Shown in pieces: positions 7,572 through 12,374 of a stretch of DNA of 15,937 nt; position 1 is the first letter of the stretch; the number at the start of each line of letters is the position of its first letter. Origin of the DNA: JBPCOB01 sp051000715 (GTDB lineage Bacteria; Actinomycetota; Actinomycetes; JALYNC01); assembly GCA_051000715.1 (NCBI GenBank), contig JBPCOB010000072.1, forward strand, positions 1 to 15,937, read 5' to 3'. Under the pieces are notes generated by a model, which was not told the origin of the DNA, did no database searches, and saw only the letters and a list, made by a program, of their open reading frames with translations. Made by a program: the position numbers and the translations under genes.

Positions 7572-9002
7572 TCAGACGCGAACCGGCTCGGCGTACGGCT
7601 CGGCGTTTGGCTCGGCCGTCGGCGACCACGGCGCACCCGCCCGACGGCCGGGGATGGCGGCCGCGGCCAGGGCGCCGAGCCCGACGAGCACGGAACCGAC
7701 CCAGATGGCCGGCACCAGGCCGTCGACGAAGTCCTGGGGACTCCCGTAGCCGCCCTGACCAGCGAAGATCGACGCCAGGACCGCCACACCGAGTACGCCG
7801 CCGAGCTCACGGATGGCGTTGTTCGCGCCGGAGGCGATCCCCTCCGCGCTGCGCGGAACCGAGCCGAGTACGAGGTTGGCCACCGGCGCGAAGAACAGCC
7901 CCATGCCTACCCCGCTCATCGCGAAGGGCGCCACCAGCGAGCCGTAGGCCACCGTCGGCGTGGTGACCAAGGCCAGCCACGCCAGGCCGAGGCCCTGCAA
8001 AGCCAACCCGGCGATGAGCAGCGGCCGCCCGCCGATCCGGTCGGAGAGCACCCCGGCGACGGGCGCGACGAGCACCGGCATGCCCGTCCACGGCAGGGTG
8101 CGCAGGCCGGCCTCGAGCGGCGAGTAGCCCTGGACGGTCTGCAGGAACTGCGCGAGCAGGAACACCGAGCCGAACATCCCGAAGAACATCAACAGTGACG
8201 CTACGTTCGTAGCGCTGAAGCCGCGAGCGCGGAAGAGGCCCAGCGGCAGCATCGGCTGCGCCGTACGCCGCTCCCAGATCACGAAGACGACCAGCACCGC
8301 CAGGCCGAGCCCGAGCGAGCTCACGATCTGCGGGCTGGTCCAGCCCTGGCCGTTGCCCCGCACCAGTCCCAACACCACGCCGAACAGGCCCGCGCTCACG
8401 AGCGCGGTGCCCACGAGATCAAGCCGGGCGGCCGGGCCACGGCTCTCCGCGAGCGCCCAGCGCGACAGCGGGATCAGGACCAGCCCGATCGGGACGTTGA
8501 GCCAGAAGATCCACTGCCAGGAAGCGCCCTCGACGACGGCCCCACCTACGAGCGGGCCGAGCGCGACGGCCAGTCCCCCGACGGCGCCCCATGCGCCGAG
8601 TGCCAGCCCGCGGCGCTGCGCGGGGACCGCGGCCGAGAGCAGGGTGAGCGTGAGCGGGGTCACGACGGCGCCGCCGATGCCCTGCACGGCGCGCGCGGCG
8701 ACCAGCATGTCGATGTTCGGGGCGACCGCGGCCGCCGCGGAGGCCGCCGTGAAGACCAGCAGCCCAAGCACGAAGAGTCGCCGCCGGCCGAACCGGTCAC
8801 CCAGCGCAGCACCGGTGAGCAGCAGTACGGCGAAGGTGAGCGTGTAGGCGTTGACCGTCCACTCCAACCCCTCGAGGGAGGCGTTGAGATTGGTCCGGAT
8901 CGAGGGCAGCGCGGTGGTCACGACGAGGTTGTCGAGAGACACCATGAACAGGGCGACGGAAGTCGCCACGAACGTCCACAGGGTGCGGCTGCGACTTGAC
9001 AT
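7572..9002 (-). CDS. MFS drug exporter, DHA2 (EmrB/QacA) family
   Basis: This is a 476-residue inner-membrane proton antiporter of the 14-helix DHA2 group, probably exporting a toxic or antibiotic-like compound. It shows motif D1 (MVSLDNLVVTTALPSI, 20–35), motif A in loop 2–3 (GAALGDRFGRRR, 64–75), a conserved Arg in VAARAVQGIGGA (101–112), antiporter motif C (GGLAVALGPLVGG, 142–154), and the family-typical WQWIFWLNVPIG (162–173). The C-terminus is a short AEP repeat tail. The ATG has AGGAGA five bases upstream. The gene starts 53 bp after the TetR stop; a terminator and an operator-like site lie between, so it is probably under TetR control. Substrate cannot be read from the sequence. The final 12-bp DNA repeats are listed separately. 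Confidence 0.93.
   Translation of the reverse strand: MSSRSRTLWTFVATSVALFMVSLDNLVVTTALPSIRTNLNASLEGLEWTVNAYTLTFAVLLLTGAALGDRFGRRRLFVLGLLVFTAASAAAAVAPNIDMLVAARAVQGIGGAVVTPLTLTLLSAAVPAQRRGLALGAWGAVGGLAVALGPLVGGAVVEGASWQWIFWLNVPIGLVLIPLSRWALAESRGPAARLDLVGTALVSAGLFGVVLGLVRGNGQGWTSPQIVSSLGLGLAVLVVFVIWERRTAQPMLPLGLFRARGFSATNVASLLMFFGMFGSVFLLAQFLQTVQGYSPLEAGLRTLPWTGMPVLVAPVAGVLSDRIGGRPLLIAGLALQGLGLAWLALVTTPTVAYGSLVAPFAMSGVGMGLFFAPVANLVLGSVPRSAEGIASGANNAIRELGGVLGVAVLASIFAGQGGYGSPQDFVDGLVPAIWVGSVLVGLGALAAAAIPGRRAGAPWSPTAEPNAEPYAEPVRV
7585..7620. repeat. three 12-bp tandem repeats at the 3' end of the MFS gene
   Basis: GGCTCGGCGTAC, GGCTCGGCGTTT and GGCTCGGCCGTC follow each other in frame. They encode a variable-residue-plus-AEP motif repeated at the extreme C-terminus of the exporter. 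This is probably replication slippage in a non-essential cytoplasmic tail. Confidence 0.7.
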
Positions 9003-9017
9003 CTGGGTCTCCTAGTA

Positions 9018-9033
9018 GTGAGTGGTCACTTGT
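9018..9033. promoter_or_regulatory. TetR operator before the MFS gene
   Basis: GTGAGTGGTCACTTGT has a perfect 10-bp palindromic core with two mismatched centre bases (AGTG-GT-CACT, 9021–9030). It shares GTGAGTG-N2-CACT with the site in the promoter of the TetR gene (9607–9622, read on the minus strand). It lies 15 bp before the MFS start codon and touches its ribosome-binding region. I see no strong -10/-35 pair for the MFS gene; TTGGGC-17-CTCACT is the best and is weak. Confidence 0.6.
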
Positions 9034-9043
9034 TTGCGCGCCC

Positions 9044-9064
9044 AAAAAAAGGGGGTCACCCCTT
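9044..9064 (-). terminator. intrinsic terminator overlapping the TetR stop codon
   Basis: On the minus strand AAGGGG-TGAC-CCCCTT forms a 6-bp stem with a 4-base loop, followed directly by further T residues (seven T in a row, 9050–9044, two of them paired). The TetR TGA stop codon lies in the loop. It should reduce read-through from the repressor gene into the exporter gene. Confidence 0.6.
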
Positions 9065-9598
9065 GGCCGGCATGCAGATCGCAGCCCAGGACTGATCGTG
9101 GCGCTGAAGGTCCATGGCTGCCACGACGTTGAGCAGCATGCCGGCCGCGAAGAACTGCCGGACCTCCTCGGACGAGACGCCGCTGACCCTGGTCACCAAG
9201 TCCCACAGCTCGCGGAACCCGTGCCGGGTGGCCTCGCACACAGCCGGATCGGCACAGGCTGCGTACGCGTGCAGCTGGGCAAGCAGCAGGTCCCGGTCGG
9301 CCAACAGCCCGAGGTAGGCCCGGCCCATGGCCTGCAGCGCCGGGGCGCCTGCCTGGCCCGCCGCGGCCTCGGTAAAGGTAGCGGCGGTCCGCGCGAAGCA
9401 CCGCTCGACCACGGCGAGGAACAGCGCCTTCTTGGTAGGGAACAGCCGGAACAGGTACGGGTGTGAGATGCCGGCCCGCCGCGCGATCGTCTCGGTAGAG
9501 GTGCCGGCCAACCCGCCGGCGGCGAACTCCCGCATCGCCGCAACGAGCACTGCCTCCCGCCGCTGGTCGGCGGTCATGCGCTGATGACGTATCGGCAC
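9056..9598 (-). CDS. TetR-family transcriptional repressor
   Basis: This 180-residue protein has an N-terminal TetR DNA-binding domain. It contains REAVLVAAMREFAAGGLAGT and TETIARRAGISHPYLFRLFP, with the helix-turn-helix at about residues 31–54 and the typical FPTKKALFLAVVE ending. The helical C-terminal half (about 65–170) would bind a ligand and dimerise; ligand unknown. The GTG start at 9598 lies six bases after a predicted -10 (TAACTT), so the mRNA is probably leaderless. No Shine–Dalgarno is visible, and an internal ATG at codon 8 also lacks one. An operator sits inside the promoter, implying autorepression. The gene is followed by a terminator and by the MFS exporter, its likely target. 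Drug-efflux regulation is inferred from this arrangement. Confidence 0.92.
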   Translation of the reverse strand: MPIRHQRMTADQRREAVLVAAMREFAAGGLAGTSTETIARRAGISHPYLFRLFPTKKALFLAVVERCFARTAATFTEAAAGQAGAPALQAMGRAYLGLLADRDLLLAQLHAYAACADPAVCEATRHGFRELWDLVTRVSGVSSEEVRQFFAAGMLLNVVAAMDLQRHDQSWAAICMPAKG

Positions 9599-9604
9599 AG
9601 TCGT

Positions 9605-9633
9605 AAGTTAGTGCTCACTCACAAGTCTGTCAA
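9605..9633 (-). promoter_or_regulatory. promoter and operator of the TetR gene
   Basis: The -35 is a perfect TTGACA (9633–9628), the spacer 17 bp, and the -10 TAACTT (9610–9605). The spacer and part of the -10 hold GTGAGTGAGCACTAAC (9622–9607), a near-palindrome (6 of 7 bp in each arm) that matches the MFS operator at GTGAGTG-N2-CACT. A bound repressor would block RNA polymerase. The expected start coincides with the first base of the GTG codon. Confidence 0.75.
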
Positions 9634-9657
9634 CCGCTCGTCCGGACGGGCAACGGG

Positions 9658-10086
9658 TCACCGCAGCTGCACGACCGCCCGGGCCGCGGTGAGGACCTTG
9701 GCGCCACCCGTGCGGGCGGTCAGCGCAACGACGACCCGGCCGCCGTCCAGCTTCTGCTCCACCACGCCGCTGACCTCGAGCGTCGCGCCGATGTCGTCGT
9801 CCGGCACCACCACCATGGAGGAAAAGCGGACGCCGTACTCCACCACCGCCGCCGGATCGCCGCACCAGTCGGTCACCAGCCGCGCGGCTTGCGCCATCGT
9901 GAACATCCCGTGCGCGATCACATCCGGGAGACCCACCGACTGCGCGATCCGCTGGTTCCAGTGGATGACGTTGAAGTCGCCCGAGGCGCCGCAGTAGCGA
10001 ACCAGGTCCAACCGGCGGACCGGGAAGGCCTGGGCCGGCAGCTCGTCGCCGACGGCCACGTCGGCGTAGGCAACCCCGGCGGCCAC
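9658..10086 (-). CDS. hadB: MaoC-family (3R)-hydroxyacyl-ACP dehydratase, catalytic subunit (HadB-like)
   Basis: This 142-residue hotdog-fold protein is the catalytic partner of a two-subunit dehydratase that removes water from (3R)-hydroxyacyl-ACP during fatty-acid elongation. The hydratase-2 signature is intact: YCGASGDFNVIHWNQRIAQS (31–50) with catalytic D37 and H42, followed by GLPDVIAHGMFTMAQ. In mycobacteria the equivalent HadB works in mycolic acid synthesis; here the role could be general fatty-acid metabolism, since no mycolate genes are seen. The GTG start lies one base after the hadA stop, implying translational coupling. It is the last gene of the rpmG–hadA–hadB unit. The TetR promoter begins 24 bp beyond its stop. 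Confidence 0.9.
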   Translation of the reverse strand: MAAGVAYADVAVGDELPAQAFPVRRLDLVRYCGASGDFNVIHWNQRIAQSVGLPDVIAHGMFTMAQAARLVTDWCGDPAAVVEYGVRFSSMVVVPDDDIGATLEVSGVVEQKLDGGRVVVALTARTGGAKVLTAARAVVQLR

Positions 10087-10087
10087 G

Positions 10088-10546
10088 TCAGGCCTTCGCG
10101 CTTGCGGTGCCCCGTACGACCAGGGTGTTGGACGCCGTGCAGACCGGCTCGCCCGCCGTCGTCGTGATCGCGCAGTCGACCGTAAGGATCTCGTTGCGGC
10201 CGGCGGCCCGGATCGAGCGGATGGTCGGGGTAGCGACCAGCTCGTCGCCCGCCCGGATCGGCCGGGTGAACGCGAAGCTCTGCTCCCCGTGCACTACCCG
10301 GCTGTAGTCGACGCCGACCTCCGGGTCCTCGATCACCGCGCGGCCGGCCGAGAACGACAGCACGATGGCGAACGTCGGTGGCGCAACCACGTCCGGGTGG
10401 CCCAGCGCGGCGGCCGCGGCCCGGTCCCGGTACGCCGGGTTGGCGTCGCCGATCGCGTCGGCGAACTCAGCGATCTTCTCCCGGCCGACCTCGTAGGGCT
10501 CGCTCGCGGGATAGCTCCGCCCGACGAGCTCGGGGTTGATCGGCAC
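10088..10546 (-). CDS. hadA: MaoC-like dehydratase, structural subunit (HadA-like)
   Basis: This 152-residue protein is the FAS1-type hydratase half that pairs with HadB and supplies part of the substrate tunnel. It contains EKIAEFADAIGDANPAYRD near residues 24–41 and a GHPDVVAPPTFAIV segment near 48–61. It lacks the catalytic histidine of the hydratase-2 motif (GDANPAY instead of GDxNxxH), as expected of the non-catalytic subunit. HGEQSFAFTRPIRAGDEL matches the family. The GTG start is 11 bp after the rpmG stop, and no strong Shine–Dalgarno is visible in that short gap, so reinitiation or coupling is likely. Confidence 0.9.
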   Translation of the reverse strand: MPINPELVGRSYPASEPYEVGREKIAEFADAIGDANPAYRDRAAAAALGHPDVVAPPTFAIVLSFSAGRAVIEDPEVGVDYSRVVHGEQSFAFTRPIRAGDELVATPTIRSIRAAGRNEILTVDCAITTTAGEPVCTASNTLVVRGTASAKA

Positions 10547-10557
10547 CGTGCGGGCGG

Positions 10558-10722
10558 CTAGCGGGTCTCGCGGTGCGCGGTGTGGCTGCGGCAGTTCGGG
10601 CAGAACTTGCGCAGCTCCATCCGGTCGGGGTCGTTACGCCGGTTCTTGCGGGTGATGTAGTTGCGGTGCTTGCACTCCTGGCAGGCCATGGTGATCTTGG
10701 GGCGTACATCGGTGGCGGCCAC
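10558..10722 (-). CDS. rpmG: 50S ribosomal protein L33, zinc-ribbon form
   Basis: This 54-residue large-subunit protein was translated by hand. It starts MAATDVRPKITMACQECKHR and ends in SHTAHRETR, with NYITRKNRRNDPDRMELRKF in the middle. Cys14/Cys17 and Cys41/Cys44 form two CxxC pairs, so this is the zinc-binding (C+) type rather than the zinc-free paralogue induced by zinc starvation. The start is GTG at 10722, with an AGAGG about ten bases upstream. The gene leads an operon with hadA and hadB, the common actinobacterial order. Confidence 0.96.
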   Translation of the reverse strand: MAATDVRPKITMACQECKHRNYITRKNRRNDPDRMELRKFCPNCRSHTAHRETR

Positions 10723-10763
10723 GGGACAAGCGCCTCTTTCCGGGGGACGGGGCGGTGCCCGCC

Positions 10764-10793
10764 AGAATAGCCGACCGGGCTGGTTGCGGTCGG
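10764..10793 (-). promoter_or_regulatory. possible promoter of rpmG–hadA–hadB
   Basis: A good -10 TATTCT (10769–10764) lies in the 74-bp gap between tRNA-Met and rpmG. The -35 at 17–18 bp is poor (CGACCG/GACCGC). The start would be near 10757, giving a ~35-nt leader with a small hairpin (GGCGG-GCA-CCGCC). Confidence 0.45.
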
Positions 10794-10796
10794 GCG

Positions 10797-10874
10797 TGGT
10801 AGCGGTGGCCGGATTTGAACCGGCGACACAGCGATTATGAGCCGCTTGCTCTTACCAGGCTGAGCTACACCGCC
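10797..10874 (-). tRNA. trnM: tRNA-Met (anticodon CAT, elongator type)
   Basis: The acceptor is GGCGGTG/CACCGCT with a G·T first pair and discriminator A. The anticodon stem AGCGG/TCGCT has the loop CTCATAA. The T arm contains GGTTCAAATCC, and CCA is encoded (10799–10797). It lacks the three G:C pairs in the anticodon stem and the unpaired first base of initiator tRNAs. A lysidine-modified tRNA-Ile (CAT) is the alternative, but the place before rpmG favours elongator Met. Confidence 0.9.
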
Positions 10875-10909
10875 AGATGCTGCGTACGCCGGTCGCCCGG
10901 CCGCACCAG

Positions 10910-10982
10910 AGCCCCCTTACGGAATCGAACCGTAGACCTTCTCCTTACCATGGAGACGCTCTGCCGACTGAGCTAAGGGGGC
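10910..10982 (-). tRNA. trnT: tRNA-Thr (anticodon GGT)
   Basis: The acceptor is GCCCCCT/AGGGGGC with discriminator T. The D arm is GCTC…GAGC. The anticodon stem TCTCC/GGAGA has the loop ATGGTAA (anticodon GGT). The T arm contains GGTTCGATTCC. CCA is not encoded (CTG follows), unlike the other three tRNAs here. It is 35 bp upstream of tRNA-Met and probably co-transcribed with it. Confidence 0.95.
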
Positions 10983-10995
10983 CAGTCGGTAGCTG

Positions 10996-11001
10996 AGGTT
11001 A
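10996..11001 (-). promoter_or_regulatory. possible -10 box for tRNA-Thr–tRNA-Met
   Basis: TAACCT lies 13 bp before the tRNA-Thr 5' end, at the right distance for a start about 7 nt upstream of the tRNA. No good -35 is visible at 17–19 bp. Confidence 0.35.
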
Positions 11002-11174
11002 CACGCCCGCCCGCCGCCCGGGTGACGCCGAAACGGGCTCGCGTCGGGCCAGCTCCGCTCCCGACCGGGCGACCACAGACTGGGCCCCGCTTTCAAGGAA
11101 TGGCCGGCCCGGCTCGACGAGCCTTCCGACGCGCCAGCGCCGGTTTGATCACCGTCGACTCCGTCCCGCCCAGT

Positions 11175-11263
11175 TTGCTCGGCCACGCATCGGATTGGAC
11201 CCCGATTTGCCCTGTTTGTACACCACAGCCCCCGAGCAAAGTGTCGGGGAGCGAGCAAAGTGT
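11175..11263. repeat. direct and inverted repeats in the tRNA spacer
   Basis: CGAGCAAAGTGT occurs twice as a direct repeat (11233–11244 and 11252–11263, period 19 bp). Its 8-bp core occurs inverted as TTTGCTCG at 11175–11182. The first copy also lies in a hairpin, CCCCGA-GCAAAGTG-TCGGGG (11230–11249). The surrounding 10983–11330 segment shows no supported large gene. These could be binding sites for a regulator of the small ORF at 11331 or an RNA structure. Confidence 0.6.
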
Positions 11264-11330
11264 GTCACCTGGAGTGCCGTAACCGACGCTTCCATCGTCC
11301 AGTACTCCCGCCATCCGGCTGGAGGTAGGT

Positions 11331-11447
11331 GTGCCGGCAGCGGGCTCGGCCGCGGGGCGCAGCGTCGTAGGCCGCAACTGGTTCAAGACGGTAGTCCGGG
11401 CCGCGCCCATGCCTCCGCACACCGACGCCCATGCCTCCGCTTACTGA
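11331..11447 (+). CDS. candidate small protein, 38 residues, unknown
   Basis: I do not recognise this ORF. The GTG start is preceded by GGAGG (11321–11325) with a 5-base gap. The peptide begins MPAAGSAAGRSVVGRNWFKT and ends in RAAPMPPHTDAHASAY before a TGA. Third codon positions are strongly G/C, as in neighbouring genes. It is basic in the middle, has no membrane segment, and ends in a His/Asp/Ala-rich tail. Hairpins follow it at 11494–11552. Against it: no clear promoter, and a 15-bp direct repeat inside it is read in two frames. It may be a non-coding transcript or chance. Confidence 0.35.
   Translation: MPAAGSAAGRSVVGRNWFKTVVRAAPMPPHTDAHASAY
11404..11440. repeat. 15-bp direct repeat
   Basis: CGCCCATGCCTCCGC occurs at 11404–11418 and again at 11426–11440 with a period of 22 bp. 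It lies at the 3' end of the candidate small ORF, where the two copies fall in different frames. Confidence 0.85.
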
Positions 11448-11493
11448 GATGTCGCCGGAGAGGTGTTGGAGGGGGCCGCCTCGATGCCGAGCC

Positions 11494-11516
11494 CCGACCA
11501 TCTCTTCGCTGGTCGG
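11494..11516. terminator. hairpin between converging units
   Basis: CCGACCA and TGGTCGG form a 7-bp stem with a 9-base loop. It lies after the candidate small ORF (plus) and beyond the tRNA-Tyr terminator (minus), so it could serve either direction. No T-tract. Confidence 0.4.
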
Positions 11517-11524
11517 TGGCGTCG

Positions 11525-11552
11525 ACGGGCGCCCGCCGAGGCGGACGCCCGT
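11525..11552 (-). terminator. strong hairpin after tRNA-Tyr
   Basis: ACGGGCG pairs with CGCCCGT, and the stem continues inward through two further pairs including a G·T and then three G:C pairs, leaving a 4-base loop. In total it is about 12 pairs, beginning 5 bases after the tRNA CCA end. There is no T-tract, as in many actinobacterial terminators. Confidence 0.55.
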
Positions 11553-11557
11553 TCGGT

Positions 11558-11642
11558 TGGTGGCAGGTGATGGATTCGAACCATCGTAGGCTGAGCCGAC
11601 GGTTTTACAGACCGCTCCCTTTGGCCGCTCGGGCAACCTGCC
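11558..11642 (-). tRNA. trnY: tRNA-Tyr (anticodon GTA)
   Basis: This is an 85-nt class II tRNA. The acceptor is GGCAGGT/ACCTGCC with discriminator A and encoded CCA (11560–11558). The anticodon stem GCGGT/ACCGT has the loop CTGTAAA. A long variable arm (CGGCTCAGCCTACG region) precedes the T arm with GGTTCGAATCC. A TATCCT at 11669–11664 could be its -10, without a good -35. Confidence 0.95.
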
Positions 11643-11714
11643 TCGACACACCGGCGGCTGCCGAGGATAGCCGATGGCGAGGGAGCCCCCACGCCTGCGA
11701 ACGGGAGGATCACC

Positions 11715-12206
11715 GTGGCCGACGCGTCGTTCGACGTGGTGAACAAGGTCGACCGGCAGGAGGTGGACAACGCGCTGAACACCGCCGCCAAGGAGGTCGC
11801 CACCCGCTATGACTTCAAGGGGGTCGGGGCCTCGATCGCCTGGTCCGGTGAGGCCGTCGAGATCCGGGCCAACAGCGACGACCGCGTGCGGGCGGTGTTG
11901 GAGGTCTTCAAGGAGAAGCTGGTACGCCGCAACGTCTCGCTCAAGGCCCTGCAGCACGGCGACCCACAGCCCGGTGCCGGCGCCAGCTCGCGGCTGACCG
12001 TCGCGATCCAGCAGGGGATCTCCGAGGAGGCGGCCCGCGCGATCGCCAAGAAGGTCCGGTCCGAAGGGCCGAAGGGCGTCCAGGCCCAGATCCAGGGCGA
12101 CTCGCTCCGGGTCACGGGCAAGAAGCGGGACGACCTGCAGGCCGTGATCGCCATGCTGAAGGCGGCGGACTTCGGCGTACCGCTGCAGTTCGTCAACTAT
12201 CGCTGA
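11715..12206 (+). CDS. yajQ: YajQ-family nucleotide-binding protein
   Basis: This 163-residue cytoplasmic protein belongs to the YajQ/UPF0234 family, some members of which bind cyclic di-GMP or nucleic acids. It has the typical start ASFDVVNKVDRQEVDNALNT, the TRYDFKGVGASI segment (about 31–42), KALQHGDPQPGAGASSRLTV, and the C-terminal IQGDSLRVTGKKRDDLQAV and ADFGVPLQFVNYR end. Length is normal. The GTG start has GGGAGGA about five bases upstream. It is transcribed away from tRNA-Tyr, 72 bp away. Whether it binds cyclic di-GMP here cannot be read from the sequence. A 7-bp stem (12217–12223 with 12244–12250) after it may end its transcript. Confidence 0.94.
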   Translation: MADASFDVVNKVDRQEVDNALNTAAKEVATRYDFKGVGASIAWSGEAVEIRANSDDRVRAVLEVFKEKLVRRNVSLKALQHGDPQPGAGASSRLTVAIQQGISEEAARAIAKKVRSEGPKGVQAQIQGDSLRVTGKKRDDLQAVIAMLKAADFGVPLQFVNYR

Positions 12207-12216
12207 GCCGGGGGAG

Positions 12217-12250
12217 GGCTGCACGAGGCCTCTTGGCGAGTCCTGCAGCC
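12217..12250 (+). terminator. possible terminator after yajQ
   Basis: GGCTGCA (12217–12223) and TGCAGCC (12244–12250) pair over 7 bp with a 20-base loop that itself contains GAGGCCTC. There is no T-tract. It begins 10 bp after the yajQ stop. Confidence 0.3.
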
Positions 12251-12355
12251 ACGCCCGGGTCACCGCAGTGCAGGGTGAGCATCCCAACCAGCCTGCCGTG
12301 CTCGGCGGCGCAAAAGGCGGCGAACTCGTCGCGGTCCCTGCCGACGGCGACCGAC
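12222..12355 (-). pseudogene. remnant of an ECF sigma factor N-terminus
   Basis: Between yajQ and corA the minus strand encodes about 45 residues that read like sigma region 2 of an extracytoplasmic-function sigma factor: DRDEFAAFCAAEHGRLVGML, then TLHCGDPGVAAGLA. The next expected residues, AQEA, appear only if one base is added: CTC GCC AAGAGGCC becomes CTC GCC CAA GAG GCC, so a 1-base deletion is suggested. No start codon of its own is visible; upstream it runs into the corA 3' end in another frame. Everything downstream (regions 2.4–4) is missing, replaced by the yajQ end. GC-rich third positions support former coding. Recognition is by memory of the family, over a short stretch. Confidence 0.5.
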
Positions 12356-12374
12356 GCCTGACGATCGGAACCGC

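Noticed and set aside
10467..10829. Minus-strand frame beginning MSPVQIRPPLPRPT
   Set aside because: It crosses tRNA-Met and rpmG in the wrong frame; the MSPVQIRPP start is a known tRNA-overlap artefact.
10917..11258. Minus-strand frame containing LAQSAERLHGKEKVYGS
   Set aside because: It ends in the tRNA-Thr gene; that peptide is the usual tRNA read-through artefact.
11093..11422. A 109-codon minus-strand frame in the tRNA spacer
   Set aside because: It has no ribosome-binding site, no recognisable motif, and runs through the repeats and hairpin; a decayed gene cannot be excluded, but nothing supports it.
11175..11440. CRISPR array or integron-like attachment repeats
   Set aside because: There are only two or three short copies with unequal periods, no spacers of regular size, and no cas or integrase gene in the window.
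11195..11812. A 205-codon plus-strand frame containing WQVMDSNHRRLSRRFYRPLP
   Set aside because: It reads across tRNA-Tyr and into yajQ in a wrong frame.
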